This document shows positions 52,791 through 64,000 of a stretch of DNA of 64,000 bases, one piece after another (the stretch's first letter is position 1; every line of letters starts with the position of its first letter). The translations under genes and the position numbers were made by a program. Origin of the DNA: Odontocerum albicorne (Eukaryota; Arthropoda; Insecta; Trichoptera; Odontoceridae); contig OX463862.1 in the NCBI GenBank assembly GCA_949825065.1, positions 12,643,592 through 12,707,591 on the forward strand. Reading direction: 5' to 3'. A model generated the notes under the pieces. That model saw only the letters and a list, made by a program, of their open reading frames with translations, had not been told where the DNA came from and did no database searches.

Positions 52791-54079
52791 CAAAAAATAT
52801 AGTTGTATGTTCCTGGCAACTGTCCAAGGTGCAGAATAGTATCTTGAATAGTTGCCAGAAATAATGTACAACTGGCAATAAGTAGAACTAACTTCCCAAA
52901 TACTTCATTTGTTACGAGGCTTGTTCCTTTTAAATAGGGCCTGAAATATTAACATCTTCAACATTTCTGAAAATGTTTTTAAAGAAAGCATTTTGAACTT
53001 TTTTCTTAATAGGGGCTGTGGTTTCGGCCAAAAAATTATTTCTTATTTGTTATTTTTTTGTTTCTTGTTACTCTTCCACAATGTGTTATCCTTCAATCCA
53101 TCACCACAGTCTTCTGATTTAGAAATCCTTAATAACATACTGCTTAATTATTCCAAAAGACAACATCTCTTCTTCATTACCTTAAATGTCCGTTCAAATA
53201 TGATAATAACCTATACCAACTGTTGTTCATTACAAAAAATATTACTTCTCCCTGATAATAAAACATCTTAAATAAAAATAAAAAACATATCTGTTTTAAA
53301 ACATAACTAAATATCAACGAATCTTTTCATAACGTGCTTGCCGCCATCTTGTGCACAAGCGGCACGCTTACTTTGCTCTGTGTTGCCATTCACAAGCATA
53401 TTGATCTAGGTGAGTGTCAGATCTGGTCACAGTATTATAATCTGGTCACAGTCACAGTATTCTATGCGGGTCTTGAGACAAGTACATAGGTGCAGCTGGA
53501 GATTCAGTAACTTGTAGTTACTGAAACCAACGTTGATGTCACTATTTTCACATCACGCTCACTGTATTGAGAAATTGTCTTTTATTTATAACCTCGCATC
53601 TCATTTCTGCAGCAAAGCTATATTCCCAGTAAACTACACAACACGGGACATCTAAAGGCGGCCGACCCGTACTACACCAAACCGGGTGTCACTCTTGATA
53701 TTTATATGAATAGGAGAAGAATATAATGTGAAAACAAACAAAAGAATCAACATTTACAAAGTCTAACCAAAATTCAAAAACGTCCCTACTACTACACTGG
53801 AACATATCTCAATATAACAATATGCATATAACTCTCAAAGCAAGTTCAAAAAAATATAGGCACTAAAGATCGATCGCTGAACAACAAACGCAAATCAAAA
53901 TTTTGAATACACGTATCAAACACAGCATGTCCAAAAAAATATACACACTTTAAATGATTATAAATTTAGTGTACATTAAAAAAATTCTTAGATTAAAACT
54001 CCAAATTAAAGAAGACAGGTGTAGATTTTTTAATTTTCGCGAATATTCTAATTAATAGCCATTCTAGTTTATGCACTAC
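52791..54079. other. unassigned sequence
   Basis: A 92-codon plus frame at 52993-53271 has a hydrophobic start but no family motif. A 13-14-bp direct repeat (ATCTGGTCACAGT) occurs at about 53430 and 53450. Nothing firm. Confidence 0.3.
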
Positions 54080-54480
54080 TGATAACGTGAAAATACAAAC
54101 ATCACGAATCATTTGTTTTGATGTTTGGGCGCATTCTCTTTCAGTAGCTGCTCTTAATTCATTAATTGCTACCAGTTTTGTGGCTTAAAGTTTATATTTG
54201 ATGAATCCCCATAAAAAAGTTCATTGAAGTGAAATCTGAAGAGCGCGGAGGAACGCTATTTCTACGTCTAATCCACCTGTTCGGCAAATATTCATCAAGA
54301 TAGGTCCTCATATCACGGTGATAGAAAAAAAATGCATCATCTTGCTGGAAATAAAAGTCCTTATTATGGTTGAACTCTTCACAAATACGTGGGAGGGAGT
54401 GACAAATTTATGTAACAAATTCAAGTAAATGGCACGAGTTATTATAAGTGTGTTTACATTTTTTATGACACCCTATTATA
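54080..54480 (-). pseudogene. DDE transposase fragment (Tc1/mariner-like)
   Basis: The minus strand reads CEEFNHNKDFYFQQDDAFFF, then MRTYLDEYLPNRWI and PPRSSDFTSMNFFMG. This corresponds to the FQQDGAxxH...NRWIGR and PPRSPDLTPxDFFLWG blocks of a common insect transposase group. The third catalytic position reads Asn. It is broken on both sides. Confidence 0.6.
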
Positions 54481-54725
54481 CACTTGCGACCAATTTGTCT
54501 TTTCTACGTATTCTTTCAAAGTTGCTTTCGTGGTAAAGCTCCAGATTTAGAAGGGTGCAGACAGACAGATGTGTCTGGCGGGGCAAAAGCCGGTTTGTGG
54601 ACAGAATATAAATCAGATTTTACACCTAAATTAAATAACAAGCCTCGGGGGTGAGGACTTAACAAGGGGGTGTACGTCTAGTTCAAGATAATGAATAATA
54701 ACTACGGGCACTCTTATATTCAGAT
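54481..54725. other. unassigned sequence
   Basis: Nothing recognised. Confidence 0.35.
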
Positions 54726-55200
54726 CAGTGATGGTCAAACTGGGTTGTACCGCACCCTAAAAGGCGCTCATAAGAGGCACAAATCGTCTTGAAAGGCGGA
54801 CAAAAAAAATGTTCCAGAAAGCTGACCTTGCATTTTTCTATTGATCTTCGAGACGTAGTTTTTTTAAATTTTTCGTTTCACGGCGCCCTCAACGTTTGAA
54901 GATGTCTTCCCGGCGCCCTTAAAAACATATCAATTAATAAGATGTGGGAATTTGTACAATTTGTTTAGTGCTTATTTTTTTTAACTAAGCTACTCTAATT
55001 TCTTCTTCAACGTTGAATTTTGAGCGACATTAGGTTTTTATTACAGCTACCGCAGAAAACCGATTTTAGCAGAGGGAAGTTGCAAATGGAAACAAAGTTT
55101 ACTGAACTTAAGCACTCAACAAATTATATTTTTGTTTTGCTGATATTTAAAACTCGACCAGTTTGATATTTAAAATTCTTGTTTTCAATGTACTGATAGT
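54726..55200. mobile_element. hAT-like remnant, second copy
   Basis: Starts with CAGTGATGGTCAAACTGGG and contains the interior block shared with 36490-36655 (TTTTTATTACAGCTACCGC). The right end is uncertain: TTTGAGAAACAATGCTG near 55650 could be it. Confidence 0.4.
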
Positions 55201-56414
55201 GTCTAGAATAATTAAAAATAACATATCTCGCGGCCCTCTTGGAAATTAATCACGAGAATATTCTCATCTTGACTATCAACAATCGTTAAAAATGCATACC
55301 TCGCGGCCCTCTTGGAAATTAATCACGAGTAACATAAATTCTCATCTTGACAATCAATAATCGTAAAATTTTGACATCATCGATGTAGTTGTTAGAATAC
55401 TTAACATATAGGTATATTAAAGCCAAGGGTTCTGCGATCCGTTCCCAGTATACTCAAATTTATAAAACTGTGTTTTGGATATACTTCTGTACCAGCTTCA
55501 TTTTTCCACCTAAAATTATTGGGCTGGCGCTAAGTGGTTGGAATTAATCCTAGAGTTATCTAGAGGAAACAGAAGTTACGAATCAGTTCTATATCGATCC
55601 TTGGTTTATTAAAGACACTGAACAACTATGGGTGATGTACAAGAAAAGTTTGAGAAACAATGCTGTGGACCAACTGACATTTTTTTGAAATGCTGAAAAT
55701 AATTTGTTCAAAATGAATTCTTCGTTTTTGAAAGGGGTGTTGGAGATCAGTTTATAAATCTATTGGGCAATAGTGCATAAACATTCGAGTGTAACTAATA
55801 TACGAGTATGATACATACATCAACCCCATTTTTCTCAGAGTAAAAAATAACTGGTAGAAAATTAATTTTTTTTTTTTTTTTGTATGCTACACTAGACATC
55901 ATTTTTTTGGGATGCTAAAATTAGCTAATTCTATTTAAATCTTTGATTTATATAGTAGGATTGCTCGAGAACAATTTGTAAAACATTGAAAACGAAAAGT
56001 ACAAAAAAGTTTGTAAATAACTAACTGCTCTAGACGAACCGTCCTTTCCCGATTCCCAAAAAGATCCAAAAATTTCCAATAAATATCTTAACAGTCAGAA
56101 CTTATCCGATGAAGGAGTAAGGTGTCCTACCATCGGACCGAAACTCCGAACAAGCTATCCATCACTTTGTAGACGAACCGGTGTTTTTGAACGCGGTGAT
56201 ATGAACTAGTTCAATTATAATAAATGTGATTTATCTGTCTTTCTAAGGTTCCTTCTTCCAGCATACCATTCACTTGATCCAATCATACTTTCTTTGGACT
56301 GCAGACGGGTCGGATCGGGTCGGGTCAAAAGAATCAATGTAGGTATCCACATAATCAGCCATAGTAATGAGTTGATACCAAAAAGTTTATCAAATATGCA
56401 TTTTTTAAGATAAA
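55201..56414. other. mostly unassigned sequence
   Basis: 55219-55360 contains two direct copies of a block with CTCGCGGCCCTCTTGGAAAT. 56105-56140 carries the short dispersed repeat also seen near 37600. No gene. Confidence 0.35.
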
Positions 56415-56550
56415 TTAAACAAACACTGTAGACATCTAAATGAAACAAACACTGTAGACATCTAAATGAAACAAACACTGAAGACATCTAAATTAAACAA
56501 ACACTAAAGACATCTAAATTAAACAAGCACTGGAGACATCTACACGAAAC
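56415..56550. repeat. 26-bp tandem repeat
   Basis: Five copies of AAACAAACACTGTAGACATC-TAAATG with increasing divergence to the right. Confidence 0.85.
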
Positions 56551-56603
56551 TATCAGCTCTTTATTAAAAAGCTTGTTACCTTTTTTTTACTACATTATCT
56601 TTT

Positions 56604-56770
56604 AGGCAGTACAACCTGGTGGATTTTTTAACCACCTAGAAAGATGTTAAAGAGGTTTTTAATAATTACACTTGAACCCTTTTGAATAAAATTGGGTATC
56701 ACCGGAAATCGAATCCAAAATCTTCTAGTTGAAAGTCAGGCGTTTTATTAACTAAGCCACACAAGTCGTC
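56604..56770 (-). mobile_element. SINE copy with shortened body
   Basis: GCAGTACAACCTGGTGGATT, GAACCCTTTTGAATAAAATT, GGAAATCGAATCC (B box) and TTAACTAAGCCACACAAGTC (A-box region) in minus orientation. The middle of the body is reduced. Confidence 0.7.
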
Positions 56771-56771
56771 A

Positions 56772-56950
56772 AAATTATACGGGCTCTCCTCAAGGGTTCT
56801 GCAACTTGGAATTCGTACGGACTATTATAGACAGATTAAGGATATTACAAAATAAATATATACAAGTTGAGCGTAAGGATAGAAAGATGGAGGCTGTGAC
56901 CATTAGATTAGGAATTTCTACATATCTGCATATGGTAAGAAAACACATCT
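56772..56950 (+). repeat. dispersed repeat abutting a SINE (copy 2)
   Basis: Matches 10457-10640 (CTCCTCAAGGG, AAGTTGAGCGTAAGGATAGA, ATCTGCATATG). It holds a 72-codon frame with no recognised domain. Confidence 0.6.
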
Positions 56951-57183
56951 CTTTATCACACTCAACAATCGCTTACTTTGATAAACAAGAGAAGGGTTAT
57001 AAACTAAGGGATAGCGAAATGTGATATTGGAAATCTATCTTCTTGAATTTTTACGTAATGTTGATATAAATGCAAAAAGTATATCATCAAACGTTACTAC
57101 AGAGACAGGTGACATATTATTCGATTTGGGACTACAGTTGACTCTCGATAATTTGAGGTCACATTAACCGGATTGCGAGTTTC
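56951..57183. other. unassigned sequence with a pogo-like end
   Basis: CTACAGTTGACTCTCGATAA at 57133 resembles a pogo/Tigger terminus and stops at the next element. Confidence 0.3.
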
Positions 57184-57757
57184 GAAATAAAGGTTCTTTC
57201 AAATTTGAGCGGTTTTTTTAATTCTAATTTTTGTAATTCTTGAATCAAACACACAATTTGCTTTGATTTAAAAAAACATTTTTTTAGCCATTGAAGTATT
57301 ATAATGTATGGACATTTAAACAGAAAAATCAATATCCACTAAATGTCCACCTCTTGTAGCTCCACAGATGTCCACTCTTTTGTCAATATTTTCGACGGCA
57401 TTTTGGCATAATTGCGGTTCGAACTCACCAATAACGCGAATAATTTCGTCTTTCAGCTCAGAAATTGATCGGAGGTCATTATTATAGACCTGGCTTTTCA
57501 CGTAACCCCAGAGAAAATAGTTCAACGGTGTGAGATCACATGATCTTGGTGGCCAATTAACATCACCGTTTCCGGAGATTACAATACATAAAATAATTCT
57601 CAATTTGAACGCGTTAATGTATTGTATACGACGCCATTTTTATAAATGTCATACATTACACTTCTCAAATGTCACAAGCACCAGGCAAGTACGCGGCGCC
57701 ATCTGTGTTTTGTCCAAGAATTAAAAAGAACCGCTCAATTCGAAAGATCCCTTTATT
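57184..57757 (-). mobile_element. internally deleted DDE transposon
   Basis: About 574 bp with imperfect inverted ends of some 36 bp (TAAAGGTTCTTTCAAATT... left; inward from right TAAAGGGATCTTTCGAATTG), both containing GAGCGGTT. The interior keeps only the 3' part of a transposase gene on the minus strand. Confidence 0.65.
57316..57603 (-). pseudogene. DDE transposase, C-terminal part
   Basis: Reads DVNWPPRSCDLTPLNYFLWG, YVKSQVYNNDLRSISELKDE, then a C-terminal CGATRGGHLVDIDF. It is the C-terminal block of the same transposase group as 54080-54480. The third catalytic position is Asn in TPLNYF where Asp is usual, as in the other fragment. The N-terminal two thirds are missing. Confidence 0.75.
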
Positions 57758-58976
57758 ATTGAAAAAAAAGTTCTATGAACACTTAAAGAACCGATCAAAA
57801 TCATGACAACCTTTCTCAGTGCCTACTTGTTTTTTGAGGAATTCTAAATTTTATTAATGGGTTACTTAAATTGCTTTATCTATATAAACATTAAGAATAT
57901 TGTAATGAAACTATGTATTTGTTTTAAATACATAAATAATTTAGTTTCATATGATAATTCTGCCAACCGTTGTCTTTGTGAAGATCAATATCCCACTCTT
58001 TACACATGTATTGCGTCTCACTTATCTTCCTGTGCTGAACACATACTTTGCAAGTTCTGTAGGGTTTTTTTTTGTCAGTTTTTGGAATACGTGTCAACTT
58101 ATATTTGGACATGTCATTTGACCACCTGTTTGAAGGGTCCTGCAAATTCCTTATTCTATTTAGACTCGGAGACTGAAGTTAGTCTCCAGATTTATGTATA
58201 AAAATCTTCAAGATCTGACACTTCACTGCACATAGATGACGCGATGTCAGAATATCAATCATTTCATGTATTTTTTTCATTATCTTGTTCATAGTGGAAA
58301 TCAGAAGACTGTCCTTTAAAGGTTGAACTGTTTCCAAAAATATTTTACTAATGCCAGAAATATGGTATCTTTTGGAAGAGGAATCGATCACGTTAACACA
58401 GGACTGAAACTCAAAGCAAATCTAGTTTATCATATTAAAACACGAGACCGTATACAAAGTGATAATAATACAATATGAAGCAGAAAATTAAATTGCGCAA
58501 ATTGGTAATGTTATCGTAAAACTGGCGAAATTGTAAATATCGCAAATATGATTGCCAGAAATAATGTTCGATGAAGTTCCTAATTATTATTTGGATGCGT
58601 CTCTAGATTCAATATTCACTTTTAATGCAAGCGGGCGAACGCATCACGTCAAATTGTAAATTTAAATTACCTGTGCGTTGCGGTTGATTTACTATTTATT
58701 ATTGACAATTTTTATTGTTCATACTAATATATTCCCAATTAATAACTTTCGTGTCACATTTCCATGGGCCCTAGATTAATGTGTTCTTTTTTGACATTTT
58801 AATAATCTTTAGTGAGTTTTCTCTCCCTAGCCCGAGATAATGTTGTGAAATCCTCTTAGAAACATTTGCCAAAAAGTGAACAAAGAGGAAAAATCAACTT
58901 CTTTGCTGTTTTATTTTAAATAAAAGGGTGTGTAGGATAATTTTAAGTTTTCGTTTAATTTTTTGGTGAAATTATA
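57758..58976. other. unassigned sequence
   Basis: A 114-codon plus frame at 57857-58201 and an antisense 73-codon frame overlap. Neither shows a domain, though the plus frame is Cys-rich in part. No call is made. Confidence 0.3.
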
Positions 58977-58991
58977 GGGGGGGGGGGGGGG
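58977..58991. repeat. poly-G run of 15
   Basis: Fifteen uninterrupted G. Such runs are prone to length error in sequencing and can form quadruplex-like structure. Confidence 0.9.
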
Positions 58992-59526
58992 TTGTTTATT
59001 TTTGGTTCTAATTTCCCGGATAGTCAAGAATCTACTGTACTTAAAAATAAATCTAACATTTATTTTATCAACTTTTTCCTCAATGCTCTCATTGATTGAT
59101 GCCACAATTTCTGATACTTTTCTACAGATCAACTTACAACGAAGGTTTCGATTAAAGTTATCGATCAAGACCCGACTACTTAAGACCTCAATACTATATA
59201 TTGAAATCCTTTGAATAAGAGTGCCTTTTAAATCGAACTTCGGAACCATGTCTACAACGTAATTTTTATTTTATTTTTTGTTAAAAAAAAAACACAGAAA
59301 GGATGTTCTTAGTAACTTAAAAGAAATCAACCGACGAATACACAAAACAGATCATTATAATAATAACTACCCAGATCTATCCAGAACGCTCTGAAGGTCG
59401 TCCGAAGTGAAAAAACATTATAAAATATAAAGACAGATGTCGCCACAAATAACGCATTATCACCTATGGTAATTAAGATAGTTCTAATATGTAATAAAAT
59501 GTGTTGTACTATTTTTTTATTTTTTT
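58992..59526. other. unassigned sequence
   Basis: Overlapping frames on both strands without motifs. A pogo-like TIR string (AGAATCTACTGTACT) occurs near 59027. Confidence 0.3.
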
Positions 59527-59706
59527 TAAACCTGGCGAGTTTATTGCCATGTGGCAATCTCTTCCAAGCAACCAGAAAGATGTTTTTATAGACCCTAAGT
59601 GTTACCAGACTGGAATCCTATTTAAAAAAATCTGGGTTCCAGCGGGGATCGAACCCGCAACCTCCGGATCGGCAGACAAGTGTCTTACCACCAGGCCACG
59701 GAGGTC
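59527..59706 (-). mobile_element. SINE copy, full length, well preserved
   Basis: Body (GTGGCAATCTCTTCCAAGCA), ACCAGACTGGAATCC, then GGTTCCAGCGGGGATCGAAC (B box) and TTACCACCAGGCCACGGAGG (A box) in minus orientation. Both polymerase III boxes are close to consensus. Confidence 0.85.
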
Positions 59707-59707
59707 A

Positions 59708-59895
59708 TCTCTTGTGTAAATAAAATGAGGGACGTGCTGTAAAAATTTAATTATAAAATTGAAATAATTTATTTCTATGCACCTTTGTGTTAATAAATAA
59801 TAGTCACGAGTGAAGATTTTATAGTTTTGGCATTCAGTAAAAAGTTGATATTTTGGGGCGGTATTTTCGTGTTCAATGCGATGTTTTATTTGGAA
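59708..59895 (+). mobile_element. non-autonomous Helitron, 3' truncated
   Basis: Begins TCTCTTGTGTAAATAAAATG and follows the 20.2-kb copy through GGGGCGGTATTTTCGTGTTC. The 3' hairpin end is missing. It lies directly against the SINE head at 59706. Confidence 0.55.
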
Positions 59896-60715
59896 AAATG
59901 GTATAAATGTGCTTGTAGGAGTACTGTTTCTCACCTTCCTTGAGTTAGTCTACACTAGCCATATCGCCGATAAATGGTGGTCCCGTTAGACGGAGTATAA
60001 AATTTCGTTATAAAACAGATATCTTATGGGCGACTCGACGCCAGAATTGTCTGGATGTTCCCTATTCCTGAATTCACATAGTTGACCGCCTGCTTATGAT
60101 ATACTATAGGTATACACGAGTCAGCCCTAGCAGAGTCGTCTTTCTGTGATCGCGGTTGCCACTGTTTGCATTTCTTGGAGACGGGCTGGTATTACACAAT
60201 ATACAAGATAATAAATATGACCTGCCTTGAAAAGACACTTTCCATATTAGGACCGCATCCATAAAAACATAAAGTGTTCACAAATTTCCCTTATCTCTCT
60301 CTCAAAATAACCTATATAGAAAGAAAAAATTCTAACCTCACTTATAACGGAGTTGCATGGTTTAACTCAGATGTCGGCAACCTATGGCACGCGTGCCACT
60401 ATGTGATATATGGAAGGTTTTTTGGTGGCATGACATAAAGAATGATAAATGATGAAATTCCGCAGTACACAAACAATTTTTTTTAAATACACTTGACCGA
60501 AGTAATAGGTATCCTTAATACCCTCGAAAACTAGGCGAAAAAAGTGCCTGTGTCGTTCGACGGAAGTATCAGAGCGCAAAAGTCGAACCAACGACCCTCC
60601 GCACAGAAATTCAGCGCCTCATTCACAATTGCATAATTTCTTAAACGAAACGACTAGTTATCTTACAAGAAATTATAAGATTTTGGAGACACATAAAAAA
60701 AAATTATATACGAAA
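59896..60715. other. unassigned sequence with a hAT-like end
   Basis: CAGATGTCGGCAACCTATGG at 60368, followed by CACGCGTGCC, is a hAT-type end without a visible partner. 60490-60600 partly resembles 43160-43245. Confidence 0.35.
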
Positions 60716-63700
60716 TTGACGACCACAAAATTGACGATAATTATGCCAATCATCACAAAATTTATTTTTTTTCAACGAGTTTTCGTGTTTTTCATCCCTA
60801 ACGCTAATTTTACTAAATTTCAGTATTTTACTATAGTAAGTAAAAATGAATTTGATTACTTTTAACTAACAAAATAACAAATTTTCGTACAAAAATCCTA
60901 GAATTATAATGCATCAAGACAAAAGTGTAGTAGAAACGCATTGACGTTGATTATGACATAAAACGTTAAAACCTCCTTAACATGTGTAGACATTTTATAC
61001 TTTTCAAAATTTCACACTTTTCACTCGAAAAAATGCCATTGACGACCAAGGTAACGAATATATGTACAAAATCATCACAGAATTATTATTTGTTCAACTA
61101 GTTTCCGTGTTTTTCGTTCCGAAAATTAAATTTTGCTAAATTTCGGTATTTTGTGTCAATATTCTCAATTAAAAATAAATTTTATTTTTTTTTGACATAA
61201 AAAACAACAATTTTTCGTACAAAAATCCTAAAATTATTGTATAATGAATCACGGCAAAAGTGTAGTAGAAACGCATTGACGATCATGACATAAAACGTGA
61301 AAACCCCCTAAACATGTGTGGACATTTCTTAGTAATAGAAGGAAATTTCACATTTTTCACTCGACAAACTGCCATTGACGACCAAGTTTAGGAATATATT
61401 TACAAAATCATCACAAAATTTAAATTTGTTCAACGAGTTTACTTTTTTTTCGTCCCAAACGTCTAATTTGGCTAAATTTAAGTATTTTGCGTCAATATTT
61501 CAAGTGTAAATAAATTTGATTACTTTTGACTCACAAAAGAACTATTTTTCGTAAAAAAATTCTAGTATTATAATGAATTAAGACTATCCTAGAATTACAG
61601 TGAAGTAGAAACGCATTGACGTTAATTATGACATAAAACCTTATAACCTCATAAACACGTGTGGACATTTGTTAGTAATAGAGGGAAATTTCACTCGAAA
61701 AACTGCCATAAATGACCAAGTTTAGGAATATATTTACAAAATCATCACAGAATTTTTATTTGCTCAACGAGTTTCCGTTTTTTTCATCCTAAACGACTTA
61801 TTTGGCTAAATTTCAGTATTTTGCGTCAATATTTTCAATTAAAAATGAATTTTATTACTTATGACTTACAAAATAACAATTTTTCATACAAAAATCCTAG
61901 AATAACATATTATCAAGACAACAGTGAAGAAGAAACGCATTGACGTGAATTGTAATATGCAACTTCAAAACCTGCTAAATGTATGTGAACATTTCTAGAA
62001 TTGCCTAGGCAATACTCTAAAATTTCATACTTTTCACTCGAAAAACTGCCATTGACGACCAAGTTTACGAATATATGTATAAAATCATCCCAGAATTATT
62101 ATTTGTTCAACGAGTTTCCGTATTTTTCGTCCCAAACGTCTTATTTTGCTAAATTTTAGTATTTGGCGTCAATATTTTCAATTCAAAATGAATTTTATTA
62201 CTTTTGACTTACAAAATAACAATTTTTCGTACAAAAATCCTAGAATTATAATAAATCAAGACAAAAGTGTAGTAGAAACGCATTGGCGTTGATCATGACA
62301 TAAAACGGTAAAACCTCCTAAACACGTGTGGGCATTTGTTAGTAATAGAGGGAAATTTCACACTTTTCACTCGAAAAACTGGCATTGACTATTAAGATTA
62401 CGAATATATGTACAAAATCATCACAGAATTATTATTTGTTCAATGAGTTTCCTTGTTTTTCGTCCCAAACGTCTAATTTGACTAAATTTCAGTATTTTAG
62501 GTCAATATTTTCAAGTAAAAATGAATTTTATTACTTTTGACTCACAAAGTAACAATTTTACGTACATAAATCCTAGAATTATAATGAATCAAGACAACAG
62601 TGTAGTAGAAACGCATTGGCATTGATTATGACATAAATCGGTAAAACCTCCTAAACAGGTGTGGGTATTTGTTAGTAAAAGACGGAAATTTCACACTTTT
62701 CACTCGAAAAACTGGCATTGACTACTAAAATTACGAATATATGTACAAAATCATCACAGAATTATTATTTGTTCAATGAGTTTCCTTGTTTTTCGTCCCA
62801 AACGTCTAATTTGACTAAATTTCAATATTTTAGGTCAATATTTTCAAGTAAAAATGAATTTTATTACTTTTGACTCACAAAGTAACAATTTTACGTACAT
62901 AAATCCTAGAATTATAATGAATCAAGACAACAGTGTAGTAGAAACGCATTGGCGTTGATTATGACATAAATCGGTAAAACCTCCTAAACACGTGTGGGTA
63001 TTTGTTAGTAAAAGACGGAAATTTCACACTTTTCACTCGAAAAACTAGCATTGACTACTAAGATTACGAATATATGTACAAAATCATCACTGAATTATTA
63101 TTTGTTCAACGAGTTTCCGTGTTTTTTGTCCCGTTCGTCAAATTTTGCTGTATTTCAGTTTTTTGCGTCAATATTTTCAAGTTAAAATGAATTTTATTAC
63201 TTTTGACCTTTCAAAATTACAATTTTTTGTACAAAATTCCTACAATTATAATGAATCCAGGCCAAAGTGTAGTAAAAACGCACTGAAGTTAATTATGATA
63301 TAAAAAAATTATAACCTCATAAACACGTGGGGACATTTGTTAATAATAGAGGGAAATTTCACACTTTTCACTCGAAAAATTGCAATTGACGACCAAGATT
63401 AGGAATATATGTACAAAATCATTACAGAATTATTATTTGTTCAACGAGTTTCCGTGTTTTTTGTCCCAAACGTCTAATTTGGCTAAATTTCAGTATTTTG
63501 CGTCAATATTTTCAAGTAAAAATGAATTTTAGTACTTTTGACTTAAAAATACCAATTTTTCGTACAAAAATCCTAGAATTATAATGAATCAAGACAAAAG
63601 TGTAGTAGAAACGCATTCACATTCATAAAGCTTCAAAACCTGCTAAATGTACGAGTGAACATTTCTAGGCAATACTCTGAAATTTCATACTTTTCACTCG

Positions 63701-64000
63701 AAAAACTGCCATTGACGACCAAGTTTTCGAGTATATGTATAAAATAATCCCATAAATATTATTTGTTCAACGAGGATCCGTCTTTTTCGTCCCAAACGTC
63801 TTATTTTGCTAAATTTCAGTATTTGGCGTCAATATTTTCAATTCAAAATGAGTTTTATTACTTTTGACTTACAAAATAACCATTTTTCGTACAAAAATCT
63901 TAGAATTATAATGAATCAAGACAAAAGTGTAGTAGAAACGCATTGGCGTTGATCATGACATAAAACTGTAAAACCTCATAAACACATGTGGGCATTTTTG
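60716..64000. repeat. satellite, ~333-bp monomer with higher-order structure
   Basis: Using the GAATTATAATGAATCAAGAC landmark, monomers start at 60901, 61231, 61565, 61900, 62243, 62576, 62909, 63243, 63576 and 63903, with spacings of 327-343 bp. The array begins part-way through a monomer near 60716 and runs off the window. Conserved blocks are GTAGTAGAAACGCATTGACG, TTTCACACTTTTCACTCGAA, TTATTTGTTCAACGAGTTTC and GTCAATATTTTCAAGT. Monomers 62243 and 62576 are nearly identical, and the pair at 61900 and 63576 shares special variants, which implies a five-monomer order. No open frame is conserved. Confidence 0.93.

Noticed and set aside
57857..58201. 114-codon Cys-containing frame as a gene
   Set aside because: No signal, domain or splice context, and an antisense frame overlaps it.

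Overview
The window reads as nuclear DNA of an arthropod, very probably an insect. It is AT-rich and has no prokaryotic operon layout. It holds an intron-containing odorant-binding protein gene, several mariner-type transposons, a tRNA-derived SINE family, Penelope-like element remnants with hammerhead-ribozyme cores, and a long satellite array. I cannot fix the order or species from the sequence.

Only one host gene is convincing: a two-exon Minus-C odorant-binding protein at 3657-5029 (+), with a TATA box and arthropod initiator upstream, a phase-0 intron and poly(A) signals. Its intron holds two insertions of interest. One is a minisatellite built from the 3' end of the signal-peptide exon together with its splice donor. 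The other is a complete hAT-type MITE with 8-bp target duplications. A weak candidate for another host exon lies near 32.04 kb.

Nearly everything else is mobile or tandem DNA. 0.5-1.8 kb: mariner copy 1. 1.95-3.2 kb: a 72-bp array encoding a LINE-type CCHC knuckle. 5.1-5.35 kb: a piggyBac-type MITE. 6.1-6.6 kb: a 26/52-bp dimeric repeat. 7.5-9 kb: Helitron and LINE remnants. 10-20 kb: SINE copies, LINE 3' ends and minisatellites. 21-29 kb: LINE debris, a 66-bp palindrome and a head-to-head pair of Penelope ends carrying hammerhead cores. 30.7-31.6 kb: an internally deleted mariner copy 2. 34.5-35 kb: a Penelope GIY-YIG endonuclease remnant. 36-41 kb: SINEs and LINEs. 43.5-44.7 kb: mariner copy 3, catalytically dead. 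47-50 kb: two TIR elements, a third hammerhead core and a 93-bp array derived from a Penelope terminus. 50-60 kb: LINE, SINE, MITE and DDE-transposase remnants. 60.7 kb to the window end: a satellite with a ~333-bp monomer and a five-monomer higher-order period.

The most unusual content is (i) amplification of an exon and splice-donor boundary inside the odorant-binding protein gene, (ii) the hammerhead-bearing Penelope ends and the tandem array grown from one of them, (iii) a dense SINE family with about twenty copies and its tandemly multiplied A-box half, and (iv) the 72-bp CCHC array and the 333-bp satellite, both with visible higher-order structure. All homology calls were made by eye from motifs; no database search was possible.
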